Source of the DNA: DAOMOP01 sp035444405
GTDB taxonomy: Bacteria > Pseudomonadota > Gammaproteobacteria > Burkholderiales > Rhodocyclaceae
Assembly (NCBI GenBank): GCA_035444405.1
Contig: DAOMOP010000110.1
Span: 1 to 13,185 of the forward strand
Reading direction: 5' to 3'
DNA length: 13,185 nucleotides
The translations under genes and the position numbers were made by a program. Shown piece after piece: positions 1 through 6,565 of this stretch (positions within the stretch are counted from its first letter, which is position 1; every line of letters starts with the position of its first letter). A model generated the notes under the pieces. That model was given only the letters and a program-made list of their open reading frames with translations, ran no database searches and was not told the DNA's origin.

Positions 1-1
1 C

Positions 2-109
2 CACGATCATGCCGCCGAGCACGCCGGTCACGTCGGCGAATACCGTCAGGAGCGGCAGCGCGATCGCGAGCGCGACGATCTTGGGCAGCACGAGCAGCTC
101 GATCGGGTC
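2..109 (-). pseudogene. MlaE/YrbE-type ABC permease fragment fused in frame to E1 alpha
   Basis: On the minus strand these bases encode DPIELLVLPKIVALAIAL followed by PLLTVFADVTGVLGGMIV. This matches my memory of MlaE-family permeases (PF02405; retrograde phospholipid transport across the periplasm), which carry 'LDPIELLVLPRVLAL..ALPLLTFFAD..GLLGG'. It contains one clear membrane helix. No start codon or upstream MlaE sequence is present; the piece is simply continuous with the E1 alpha frame. The word DPIELL (codons 92-109) is at home in both families, so the join probably lies there. It could be an assembly chimera or a real recombination product. It is incomplete at the window edge, so its full length is unknown. 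Confidence 0.75.
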
Positions 110-904
110 GCGCGCGCGCCAGGCGGCGAGCTCGGCCGGATCGACGTAGGCCTGGTCGTCCGGCTCGAAATGGCCGCGCTGGCGGTAGGTCAGCGTCTCG
201 AGGAAGTACGGCTTGCCGGTGGCGCGGATGTAGGCGGCGGCCTCGCGGGCGGCGTCATGCACGGCGGTGACGTCGTTGCCGTCGACGCTGCGCGCCGCGA
301 CCCGATGGGCGGCGGCCCACTCGCGCACCTCGTCGACCGGCATCGTCTCGCGGCGGTGCACGAAGGCCTGCCACTGGTTGTTCTCGCACACGTACAGGAT
401 CGGCAGCTGCCACAGCGCGGCGAGGTTGAGCGACTCGTGGAACACGCCCTCGCAGGCGGCGCCGTCGCCGAAGAAGGTCGCGACGATGCCGTCGTCCTCG
501 TCCGTCATGCTCTGCGCGAGCGCGACGCCGGGCGCCAGCGCGAGCTCGCCGCCGACGATGGTCGAGGTCAGGATCACGCCGAGCTCGCGCGCCGACACGT
601 GCAGGTGACCGCTCTTGCCCTTGCAGTAGCCGGTGCTGCGCCCGAGCACCTCGGCGAACAGTCGCCCCGGGTCGGCGCCGCGCGCGAGCAGGTGTCCGGC
701 GCTGCGATGGTTGGTCAGGATGCGGTCGTGCGCGGCGAGCGCGCGCACGACGCCGACCGCGACGGCCTCCTGGCCGACCGATGTGCACGTGCCCGGCCCC
801 TCGCCGGCCACGCTGAGATCGACGATGGTCTGCTCGTAGCGGCGGATCAGCATCATCGCCTCGAGCATCGCGACGAGCGAGCTGTCGTCCTTGGTGTGTT
901 GCAT
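2..904 (-). CDS. Thiamine-diphosphate dehydrogenase E1 alpha subunit (2-oxoacid/acetoin type), C-terminus replaced, partial at window edge
   Basis: The E1 alpha subunit of a pyruvate/acetoin-type dehydrogenase complex binds thiamine diphosphate and decarboxylates the 2-oxoacid or cleaves acetoin. The frame runs from ATG at 904 (MQHTKDD) off the left edge, 301 codons. Residues 1-271 look like a normal E1 alpha: 'TNHRSAGHLLARGAD' near 64-78, 'GKSGHLHV' near 96-103, and the ThDP motif GDGAACEG (146-153) closed by ENN (174-176). A GGAG lies 7 bases before ATG. From about residue 266 (DPIELL) the text changes to VLPKIVALAIALPLLTVFAD, which belongs to the MlaE permease family and not to E1 alpha, whose normal hydrophilic tail of a few tens of residues is missing. 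The partner E1 beta gene is not in the window. Family assignment is firm; pyruvate versus acetoin substrate cannot be decided. Confidence 0.85.
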   Translation of the reverse strand, partial: MQHTKDDSSLVAMLEAMMLIRRYEQTIVDLSVAGEGPGTCTSVGQEAVAVGVVRALAAHDRILTNHRSAGHLLARGADPGRLFAEVLGRSTGYCKGKSGHLHVSARELGVILTSTIVGGELALAPGVALAQSMTDEDDGIVATFFGDGAACEGVFHESLNLAALWQLPILYVCENNQWQAFVHRRETMPVDEVREWAAAHRVAARSVDGNDVTAVHDAAREAAAYIRATGKPYFLETLTYRQRGHFEPDDQAYVDPAELAAWRARDPIELLVLPKIVALAIALPLLTVFADVTGVLGGMIV

Positions 905-1070
905 GCTGTGTCTCCGGATCGTTGTACGAATCCCGCCAAGAGGACGGGCCGCGCGGAGCCGGGGAACAACGGGCGGGACCGCACGTGGAGCGCACTGTAG
1001 GACAGCCGGGCAGGTGTGGAACGGTCTGCTGCGGCGCTTAAGCGAGTTTTAGGGTTTGCTGAGCGAAGAT
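905..1070. other. Intergenic region upstream of E1 alpha
   Basis: These 166 bases separate the end of the PPOX-GAF gene from the E1 alpha start; both are read leftward. The E1 alpha ribosome-binding site GGAG is complementary to 912-915. Bases 1040-1075 are more AT-rich (CTTAAGCGAGTTTTAGGG on the plus strand). I see no convincing -35/-10 pair and no hairpin followed by a T run. The gap is long enough for a separate E1 alpha promoter. Confidence 0.4.
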
Positions 1071-2447
1071 TTAGGAAAGCGGTGCCGCGGCCGGGCGCGG
1101 CAGGCCGTGCGGCACGTCGATGAGCGTCAGCGGACGGTGCACGACGAGCGCGAGCCGCCCGCGCGCGATCTTGTCGAGCTGCACGCAGGCGTCGCGCTCG
1201 GCCAGCCGGCGGCGCAGCAGGATCAGCCGTGCCTCGAGGTTGTCGCCGACCTCGGGCAGGCGGATGCGCGGATCGAGGCGCAGCTCGCGGTTGCTGAACT
1301 GGCTGCGGCCGCTGGCGACGAAGTCGTTCAGCAGCGTCCACAGGATCGAGCCGGCCACGCCCTTGATCAGGTAGTCGTCGTCGACGAAGACGCTGTCGTT
1401 CTCGCCGTAGTGGCGCACGACGACCGGGGCACCGGCGGTGGGCGAGGCATCGGCCGCGAGCGTGGCGGGCTCGTCGGCAGCCTCGCAGGCCTGCTGCAGC
1501 TGCAGCACGGCGGCGCCGAGCTGCGTGGCGAGCGCGACCAGCGCGTCCTCGTCGTCGTAGCCGAAGCGCAGATCCTGCGTGCTCTCGACGTAGAGCACGC
1601 CGAGCAGCCGGCCGCAGGCGCGGATCGGCACGGCGAGCTGGCTGCGCGACTCGGGCAGGCCGGGCAGCGGGATCTCGGTCTCGAGGCCGTCGGTGAAGCC
1701 GCTCTCGAGCGTGGCGGCACGGATCGCGCGGCTGTAGGCCGTGTCGAGGGTCATGTGACCGATGCGGATCGGCGTGGCCTCGCGGGCGGCGACGCCGATC
1801 ACGCCTTGTCCGAGCCCGATTTCGGAGCCGACGCCGGACGCCTCGTAGCCGCGGCTCGCCAGTGTGTAGAGCCGCGTGCCCGAGCCGTCGAGCATCAGCA
1901 CCAGGGTGTGGTGGATGTCGAACTGCGATTCGAGCACCGCGAGGGTTTCGTTGAGCAGCGCGTCGAGCTCGCGGCACGCGGCCATGCGCTCGGTGCTCGC
2001 GCGCAGCGCCGCGAGCAGGCTGCGGCGCGGCGGTGGCGCCGCCAGCGCGGTGCCGGGCACGCGCTCGATCGTGACGACGCGGTAGATGTCGGCGCCGAGC
2101 AGGCGGAAGATGCCGCTCATGCCGGTGTGCGAGGCGATGCCGGCGAGCTTGGCGCGCATGCGCTCGAACAGCGCGCCGGCGGTCTCGGTGCGCAGGTAGC
2201 GCAGCAGCATGCGGAAGCGTTCGGCGGTGAGCGGATGCGTGACGATGAGCCGTGCATGCGGGTTCTCGAGCACGTTGCGGCGCGTGGTGTTGAAGAACTG
2301 GTAGGACAGCGCGATGTGGCGCTCGTCGACGAACTCGGTCTGCGACAGGTAGGCGACGTTGGGTATGCCGTCAGACGAGCAGGTCGCCATCACGCCCGGC
2401 ACCGTGCCTTCGAGGCACTCGCGGATGAGGTCGAGCCGTATCGTCAT
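1071..2447 (-). CDS. PPOX-GAF-winged-helix-like three-domain protein, probable regulator
   Basis: A 458-residue protein starting at ATG 2447 (MTIRLDLIRE). Residues 1-130 form a pyridoxamine-5'-phosphate-oxidase-like split barrel (GTVPGVMATCSSDGIPNVAY; later FFNTTRRNVLENPHARLIVT), a fold that binds flavin or a similar cofactor. Residues about 155-315 are a GAF sensor domain (LGQGVIGVAAREATPIRIGH; SQLAVPIRACGRLLGVLYVE). Residues about 350-440 (FVDDDYLIKGVAGSILWTLL, then SNRELRLDPRIRLP and NLEARLILLRRRL) resemble a winged-helix module of the OmpR-type effector fold; this last call is tentative. The start overlaps the stop of the upstream PPOX gene as ATGA, so the two are probably translationally coupled. 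The arrangement suggests a small-molecule or redox-sensing regulator next to the E1 alpha operon; that role is inference. No transmembrane segment or signal peptide is visible. Confidence 0.8.
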   Translation of the reverse strand: MTIRLDLIRECLEGTVPGVMATCSSDGIPNVAYLSQTEFVDERHIALSYQFFNTTRRNVLENPHARLIVTHPLTAERFRMLLRYLRTETAGALFERMRAKLAGIASHTGMSGIFRLLGADIYRVVTIERVPGTALAAPPPRRSLLAALRASTERMAACRELDALLNETLAVLESQFDIHHTLVLMLDGSGTRLYTLASRGYEASGVGSEIGLGQGVIGVAAREATPIRIGHMTLDTAYSRAIRAATLESGFTDGLETEIPLPGLPESRSQLAVPIRACGRLLGVLYVESTQDLRFGYDDEDALVALATQLGAAVLQLQQACEAADEPATLAADASPTAGAPVVVRHYGENDSVFVDDDYLIKGVAGSILWTLLNDFVASGRSQFSNRELRLDPRIRLPEVGDNLEARLILLRRRLAERDACVQLDKIARGRLALVVHRPLTLIDVPHGLPRPAAAPLS

Positions 2448-2941
2448 CGTGGCGAATGCAGCGGCGTGCCGGCCTGCGGGCCGGGCGTCTGCGAGAAGGC
2501 CGCGCTGGGCGTGAAGGCGATCGCGGTGAGCTCGTGCGGCGGGCAATCGACCATCGTGCGGATCGCCAGCGCGCTGTAGCCGAGCGCGACCAGATGCGCG
2601 ACGAAGGCTTCGCGGTAGCGTTCGATGCGTGCGAGGTCGCCGTCGGCGAGCGGCTCGACGGCCGCGTCGCTGCCCTTGAACTGCACCGTGCGATGCGTGG
2701 CGGGTTGCGTGAATACCACCGCGACGGTGCCGTTCGCACGCAGGTCGGCGAGCACGTCGCGCGACTGTTCGGCGCTGACGAAGACGGTGACGCGGCGGCG
2801 GTCGATGCTGACGCGGCAGCCGAACGCGCGCGTCAGGTCGGGCAGCAGATCGGCATCGCACGAGCCGACGCCGATCGACACCGCGCCGCTCATGAAGGCG
2901 GCGTGCTCGGGGTCGATCAGGGGATCGGGGGCGTTGGACAT
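2444..2941 (-). CDS. Pyridoxamine-5'-phosphate-oxidase-like (PPOX) flavin-type protein
   Basis: A 165-residue soluble protein from ATG 2941 (MSNAPDPLIDPEHAAFMSG) to TGA 2446-2444. The pattern 'MSGAVSIGVGSCDADLLPDL', then 'RVTVFVSAEQSRDVLADLRANG', then 'VVFTQPATHRTVQFKGSDA' is that of single-domain PPOX-like split-barrel proteins, which usually bind FMN, F420 or haem. The substrate is not deducible. The frame is open further upstream to 3142, but that extension is arginine-rich shadow sequence running through the candidate promoter, so I take the start at 2941; no strong Shine-Dalgarno decides it. It overlaps the next gene by four bases (ATGA), making a two-gene unit with the PPOX-GAF protein. 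The small protein may share a ligand with the larger protein's own PPOX domain (inference). Confidence 0.8.
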   Translation of the reverse strand: MSNAPDPLIDPEHAAFMSGAVSIGVGSCDADLLPDLTRAFGCRVSIDRRRVTVFVSAEQSRDVLADLRANGTVAVVFTQPATHRTVQFKGSDAAVEPLADGDLARIERYREAFVAHLVALGYSALAIRTMVDCPPHELTAIAFTPSAAFSQTPGPQAGTPLHSPR

Positions 2942-3012
2942 GATCAGGGCGGCGCTGATCCGGAAGGGGAGCGGCGGCTGAGCGCGGCGGGCATGGCCGC
3001 TGCGCGTCGCGT

Positions 3013-3048
3013 CGTCTCTACTATAGAGCAGCGCCGCGGCGCTGTGCA
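3013..3048 (-). promoter_or_regulatory. Candidate sigma-70 promoter with palindromic spacer, upstream of the PPOX pair
   Basis: Read on the minus strand: TGCACA (3048-3043, 4/6 to the -35 consensus), a 17-base spacer, then TATAGT (3025-3020, 5/6 to the -10 consensus). Transcription would begin near 3013, about 70 bases before the PPOX start at 2941. A perfect 16-base palindrome, CAGCGCCGCGGCGCTG (3029-3044), fills the spacer and touches the -35. It may be an operator, or a hairpin ending the dioxygenase transcript (stop at 3061), though no T run follows it. Confidence 0.45.
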
Positions 3049-3060
3049 GTGCCGGCCGTC

Positions 3061-3696
3061 TCAGCCGATCGGTGCGAGCACGACGTCGAAGCTGCCGGTG
3101 ACGACGCCGCGCGCGTCGCTCGCGAATGCGACCCAGCGGCACGCGTCGGTGTCGCGGTCGACCGGGTCGCGGCGCTCGCGCAGCGTGCCGCGCTCGTCCG
3201 CCCAGTACGACTGCGTCGTCAGCGGGCGATGGCCGTCGGCGACTATATGCCAGTGGATGTGGCGGCGGCGCGTGCCGTAGTGGCCCGGCACGATGCTGTC
3301 GAAGGCGAAGCGGCCGTCGGCGTCGGTCAGAGTGATGCCGCGCAGGTTCACCTCGTCGTCGTCATAGCGGCCGATGTCGCCGCTGCCGCTCGGGTGGTAT
3401 TGCCCGTCGCTGTCGCAGTGCCAGATCTCGACGATCGCGCCGGCGATCGGTTGGCGCCCGTCGGCGCCGCCGTACACCGTGCCGACGACATGCATCGGCG
3501 TGCCGGGAGCACGATGGCGATTGATGTCCGACAGGCGCGGTGCGCCGTGCACGTAGAACGGCCCGGCCGTCGTTGCCTGCGTGACGCCGCACTGCGCGCC
3601 GAATGCCGGGGCGCGCGCGAGGCCCGCGCCGAGTGCCGACAGCGTCAGCGCGTGCAGCAGGCGCCGACGCCCGGGGTGGATGGTGGCTTGGCTCAT
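3061..3696 (-). CDS. Exported intradiol ring-cleavage dioxygenase
   Basis: A 211-residue protein of the protocatechuate 3,4-/catechol 1,2-dioxygenase superfamily, which uses Fe(III) to split an aromatic diol ring between its two hydroxyls. The four iron ligands are all recognisable: Tyr100 in DGQYHPSG, Tyr140 in VPGHYG, and His146/His148 in RRHIHWHI. The N-terminus GRRRLLHALTLSALGAGLA, ending at AFGAQ, looks like a signal peptide with a possible twin-arginine motif, so the enzyme probably acts in the periplasm or outside the cell. The start ATG 3696 is preceded by GGGAGG at a good distance; an in-frame ATG at 3729 has no such site. The frame stays open upstream into the aspartoacylase-like gene only by coincidence. 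No pathway genes for protocatechuate or catechol surround it, so the substrate is unknown. Confidence 0.85.
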   Translation of the reverse strand: MSQATIHPGRRRLLHALTLSALGAGLARAPAFGAQCGVTQATTAGPFYVHGAPRLSDINRHRAPGTPMHVVGTVYGGADGRQPIAGAIVEIWHCDSDGQYHPSGSGDIGRYDDDEVNLRGITLTDADGRFAFDSIVPGHYGTRRRHIHWHIVADGHRPLTTQSYWADERGTLRERRDPVDRDTDACRWVAFASDARGVVTGSFDVVLAPIG

Positions 3697-3802
3697 GCTC
3701 GCCTCCCGATTGCGGTCGTGGGCGTTCATGCGCTGAGACCCGGCGTATGCGGCGCCGTTCCGCGCGAAGCACCGCAGGTGCGGGCCGGGCGGCGACGGCC
3801 GT
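3697..3802. other. Intergenic spacer with dioxygenase ribosome-binding site
   Basis: It holds the GGGAGG site for the dioxygenase (minus strand, just above 3700). I see no clear promoter or terminator, so the dioxygenase could be read through from the desuccinylase-like gene or have its own weak promoter. Confidence 0.35.
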
Positions 3803-4773
3803 TCAGAACAGCGCGCAGCGCCGGGCGAGATAGAACCACTCCTGGCCGGCCGCGGCGTCCGGGTTCGGGAACACGATGAAGCCGTCCTCGGCGGCGACGA
3901 CCGGCGTGCCGTCGTGGCGCGTGCCGATGCGCTCGCCGGCGGCGAGCGGCGCGAAGCTCGGCCATTCGCGCACGAAGGCGTCGGCGGCATGCTGTTTGTC
4001 CACGACTTCGAAGAGGCGCAGGCCCTGCGGCGCGTCGGCCGGGGCCGGCGCGTCCGCATCGACGAGGCCGAGGAAGGCGAGCGCGGCGACGATGGCGTGC
4101 CGGGCGACCCGTGCCGCGCCGGCTTCGTCGTGTTGGCCGCACTCGAGCGTGACGCCGTAGCCGCCCACCGTGCGCATGTATTCGGTGGTGCCGACGCCGT
4201 AGCGCGGGTCGCTGTCGAGCGCCGCCGACGCGGCATGCGGGTCGGCGGCGCGGCAACGCCGCGCGCGTAAGTGTCGAGCCAGCCGTCGACGAAGCGGCGC
4301 ACGCCGAGGTGGCGCGCCAGCGCGCGCTCCTCGGCCGCGCGTGCGAACGGCTCGAGGGGACCGGCGTTGTCCGGCGGGCCGAGCATCACGAAGGGCTCTC
4401 CGGGGGTGTGAAAGGAGTGCAGGTCGAGCAGCACGTCGTGGCGGGCGAGCAGCGGGCACAGCCAGTTGGCGACGTGGTCCTCGAAGTCCTGCGGCGCGGT
4501 GGTCGGAAACAGCCGGCGGTTCAGGTTGCGCTCGCCGTCGCGGCGGCGCAGCCGGTAGGCGAGCGGATTGGCGACCGGCACGAAGGTCACGCTGCCGCGC
4601 GCCAACGCGAGGCGGCCGGCCTCGAGTTCGCCGAGAACGTCGCGGATCGCCTGCGTGCCGCAGCTCTCGTTGCCGTGCACGGCACCGGTCACGACGAGCC
4701 GCGGGCCGGGCGCGAGCGCGGTGTAGCTGTGGGCGACCAGGCTGAGGCCGGACGTGTCGATGGCGCGGGTCAT
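3803..4773 (-). pseudogene. Succinylglutamate desuccinylase/aspartoacylase-family (M14-like) amidohydrolase, frameshifted
   Basis: A zinc-dependent deacylase of the AstE/aspartoacylase family, which removes an acyl group from an N-acyl amino acid. The first part starts at ATG 4773 (MTRAIDTSGLSLVAHSYTAL), with GAGGAA ten bases upstream. It shows zinc ligands His33 and Glu36 in GAVHGNESCG, ERNLNRRLFP (81-90), and His119 in LLDLHSFHTPGEP. After TYARG (about residue 172) the reading continues in another frame as DPHAASAALDSDPRYGVG, EYMRTVGGYGVTLECGQHDE and on to WFYLARRCALF, stopping at 3803. The change fits loss of one base between about 4241 and 4266, in a GC-rich run. Joined, the product would be about 323 residues, normal for the family. 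Both halves are otherwise well conserved, so this is either a very recent mutation or a sequencing error. Confidence 0.8.
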
Positions 4774-5028
4774 GGTCGGCGGGTTCCTCGGGGTGGTGCG
4801 GATGGGGCCGGGTCCTGGCGCTTCATGATGAGCGCGAGGACGCCGCGAGGCAAGCCGTTGCGGCGTGCGCCGCGCGAGGCACTTGGGGTATCCTGAGCCT
4901 TTGTCGTCGGCGCGTCGCCGATCTCATGACGATGGCAGCGACTCCGAGCTGCGTCGCCCGCACCGGCAGGGGGCGGCGGCCGCGGATGAACGGGTCGGGC
5001 CATTCGCAAATCATTCAAGGAGTGCAAA
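4774..5028. promoter_or_regulatory. Divergent intergenic region between desuccinylase-like and aminotransferase genes
   Basis: This is the only divergent gap on the left side and must hold promoters in both directions. Visible elements are GAGGAA (4789-4784, minus) for the desuccinylase-like gene, AAGGAG (5017-5022, plus) for the aminotransferase, an inverted pair GCGCT-N8-AGCGC (4818-4835) that could be an operator, and TATCCT (4889-4894) as a weak plus-strand -10 candidate without a good -35. An open frame from 4926 on the plus strand is a shadow of the aminotransferase. Confidence 0.4.
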
Positions 5029-6156
5029 GTGCCAGGCTTGTTACCGAACGTCGATCCGGACGGACTGCTCGAGTATTCGGTGGTCTACACCGATCGCGCG
5101 CTGAACCACATGTCGCGTGCCTTCCAGGGGGTCATGAACGACATCTCGGCGACGCTCAAGGAGGTCTACAACGCGCGTGCCGCGGTCGTCGTGCCCGGCA
5201 GCGGCACCTTCGGCATGGAGGCGGTGGCGCGGCAGTTCGCGACCGGCGCGAAGTGCCTGGTGATCCGCAACGGCTGGTTCAGCTACCGCTGGTCGCAGAT
5301 CTTCGAGATGGGCGGCATTCCCGCGCAGGAGACGGTGCTGAAGGCGCGCCGGATCGAGGACGGGCCGCAGGCGCCGTTCGCGCCGGCGCCGATCGAGGAG
5401 GTCGTCGCGGCGATCCGCGAGTTCAAGCCCGACCTCGTGTTCGCGCCGCACGTCGAGACCGCCGCTGGCATGATGCTGCCCGACGATTATCTGCGCGCGG
5501 TCGCCGATGCGGTGCACGCGGTCGATGGGCTGTTCGTGCTCGACTGCATCGCCTCGGGCACGATCTGGGTGGACATGGCCGCAACCGGCGTCGACGTGCT
5601 GATCAGCGCGCCGCAAAAGGGTTGGAGCGGGTCGCCGTGCTGCGCCTTCGTGATGCTCGGCGAGCGCGCGCGTGCGCGCATCGACGCGACCACCAGCACG
5701 AGCTTCGCGTGCGACCTGCGCAAGTGGCTGCAGATCATGGAGGCCTACGAGAACGGCAGCCATGCCTATCACGCGACGATGCCGACCGACGGGCTGCGCG
5801 TCGCGCGCGACGTGATGCAGGAGACGCGGCGCTACGGTTTCGACAAGGTGCGCGCCGAGCAGCAGGCGCTCGGCGATGCGGTGCGCGCGCTGCTCGCCAA
5901 GCGCGGCTTTCGCAGCGTCGCCGCGCCGGGCTTCGAGTCGCCGGGCGTGGTGGTGTGCTACACCGACGATGCCGAGCTGCATTCCGGGCGCAAGCTGCTC
6001 GGCCAGGGCCTGCAGATCGCCGCCGGCGTGCCGCTGCAATGCGACGAGCCGGCCGATTTCCGCACCTTCCGCATCGGCCTGTTCGGGCTCGACAAGCTGC
6101 ACAATCTCGAGCGCACGGTGCAATTCCTCGACGAGGCGCTCGCGCGCGTCGCGTAG
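5029..6156 (+). CDS. Class V PLP-dependent aminotransferase (alanine/serine-glyoxylate aminotransferase-like)
   Basis: A 375-residue fold-type I pyridoxal-phosphate enzyme. GSGTFGMEA (57-65) would hold the cofactor phosphate, Asp172 in VLDCIASG would pair with the pyridine nitrogen, and Lys197 in ISAPQKGWSG is the Schiff-base lysine. The start is GTG at 5029, set by AAGGAG six bases upstream; the next Met codons lie inside the fold. Length and motifs are intact. Relatives include alanine-glyoxylate, serine-glyoxylate/pyruvate and 2-aminoethylphosphonate aminotransferases; the exact amino donor cannot be read from sequence. It converges with the lipoprotein gene, with only 14 bases between the stops and no clear terminator. 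Confidence 0.88.
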   Translation: MPGLLPNVDPDGLLEYSVVYTDRALNHMSRAFQGVMNDISATLKEVYNARAAVVVPGSGTFGMEAVARQFATGAKCLVIRNGWFSYRWSQIFEMGGIPAQETVLKARRIEDGPQAPFAPAPIEEVVAAIREFKPDLVFAPHVETAAGMMLPDDYLRAVADAVHAVDGLFVLDCIASGTIWVDMAATGVDVLISAPQKGWSGSPCCAFVMLGERARARIDATTSTSFACDLRKWLQIMEAYENGSHAYHATMPTDGLRVARDVMQETRRYGFDKVRAEQQALGDAVRALLAKRGFRSVAAPGFESPGVVVCYTDDAELHSGRKLLGQGLQIAAGVPLQCDEPADFRTFRIGLFGLDKLHNLERTVQFLDEALARVA

Positions 6157-6170
6157 CACCACGGCACCCC

Positions 6171-6524
6171 TCAGCGCGGCGCGTCGAACGGCGCGATGTC
6201 CGAGATCGTGATGCGGCGCCCGCGCTCGCGCGCGTAGCTGAACAGGCCGGTCACCGCGACCTCGCGGCCGAGGTGCGGCGCGATGCGCTCCATCGGCTCG
6301 AGGCCGACGCGGTTGATGTCGGCGTCCTCGAGCCAGTAGTGCCGCGGCGCGTCGAAGGCGCGCACCGTGCCGCGCGTGCGCACCGTGCGTCCGTCGTAGG
6401 CCTGTGGACGGGCGGCGAGCTCGGCGAGTGTGACGTCTTCGGCCGTGCCGTGCGCGCCGCATGCGGCGAGCAGCGGCACGCACAGCATCGTGCCCAGCCA
6501 TGCGCGCCAACGCCACGCCCGCAT
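6171..6524 (-). CDS. Small putative lipoprotein, possible OB-fold domain
   Basis: A 117-residue protein from ATG 6524. The N-terminus MRAWRWRAWLGTMLCVPLLA followed by AC gives a lipobox L-A-A-C with the acylated Cys at 22, so a membrane-anchored lipoprotein is likely. The mature part (LAELAARPQAYDGRTVRTRG; HYWLEDADINRVGLEPM; GREVAVTGLFSYARERGRRI) has the 'name a property, then a beta-strand with RV..G.V' rhythm of small periplasmic OB-fold proteins. This is a fold impression, not a firm family call. It lies 41 bases after dmeF on the same strand and could share its transcript. Function unknown. Confidence 0.7.
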   Translation of the reverse strand: MRAWRWRAWLGTMLCVPLLAACGAHGTAEDVTLAELAARPQAYDGRTVRTRGTVRAFDAPRHYWLEDADINRVGLEPMERIAPHLGREVAVTGLFSYARERGRRITISDIAPFDAPR

Positions 6525-6565
6525 CGAGCACCCAGCCGCGCGCGTGACGAGAACGGCCGACGTCT

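Noticed and set aside
905..1070. Sigma-54 promoter for the E1 alpha gene, as in acetoin operons
   Set aside because: The best GG-N10-GC candidate on the minus strand (GGCTGTCCTACAGTGC) does not have the required spacing.
1056..2579. Long plus-strand open frame opposite the PPOX-GAF gene
   Set aside because: It is a mirror of the minus-strand coding sequence in high-GC DNA; it reads as low-complexity Ala/Arg/Glu text without any domain, while the minus strand has clear PPOX and GAF domains.
3061..4773. A single open frame of 570 codons that could be read as one hydrolase-dioxygenase fusion
   Set aside because: The middle third is arginine/serine-rich out-of-frame text. The true desuccinylase C-terminus lies in another frame to 3803, and the dioxygenase has its own ribosome-binding site and signal peptide.
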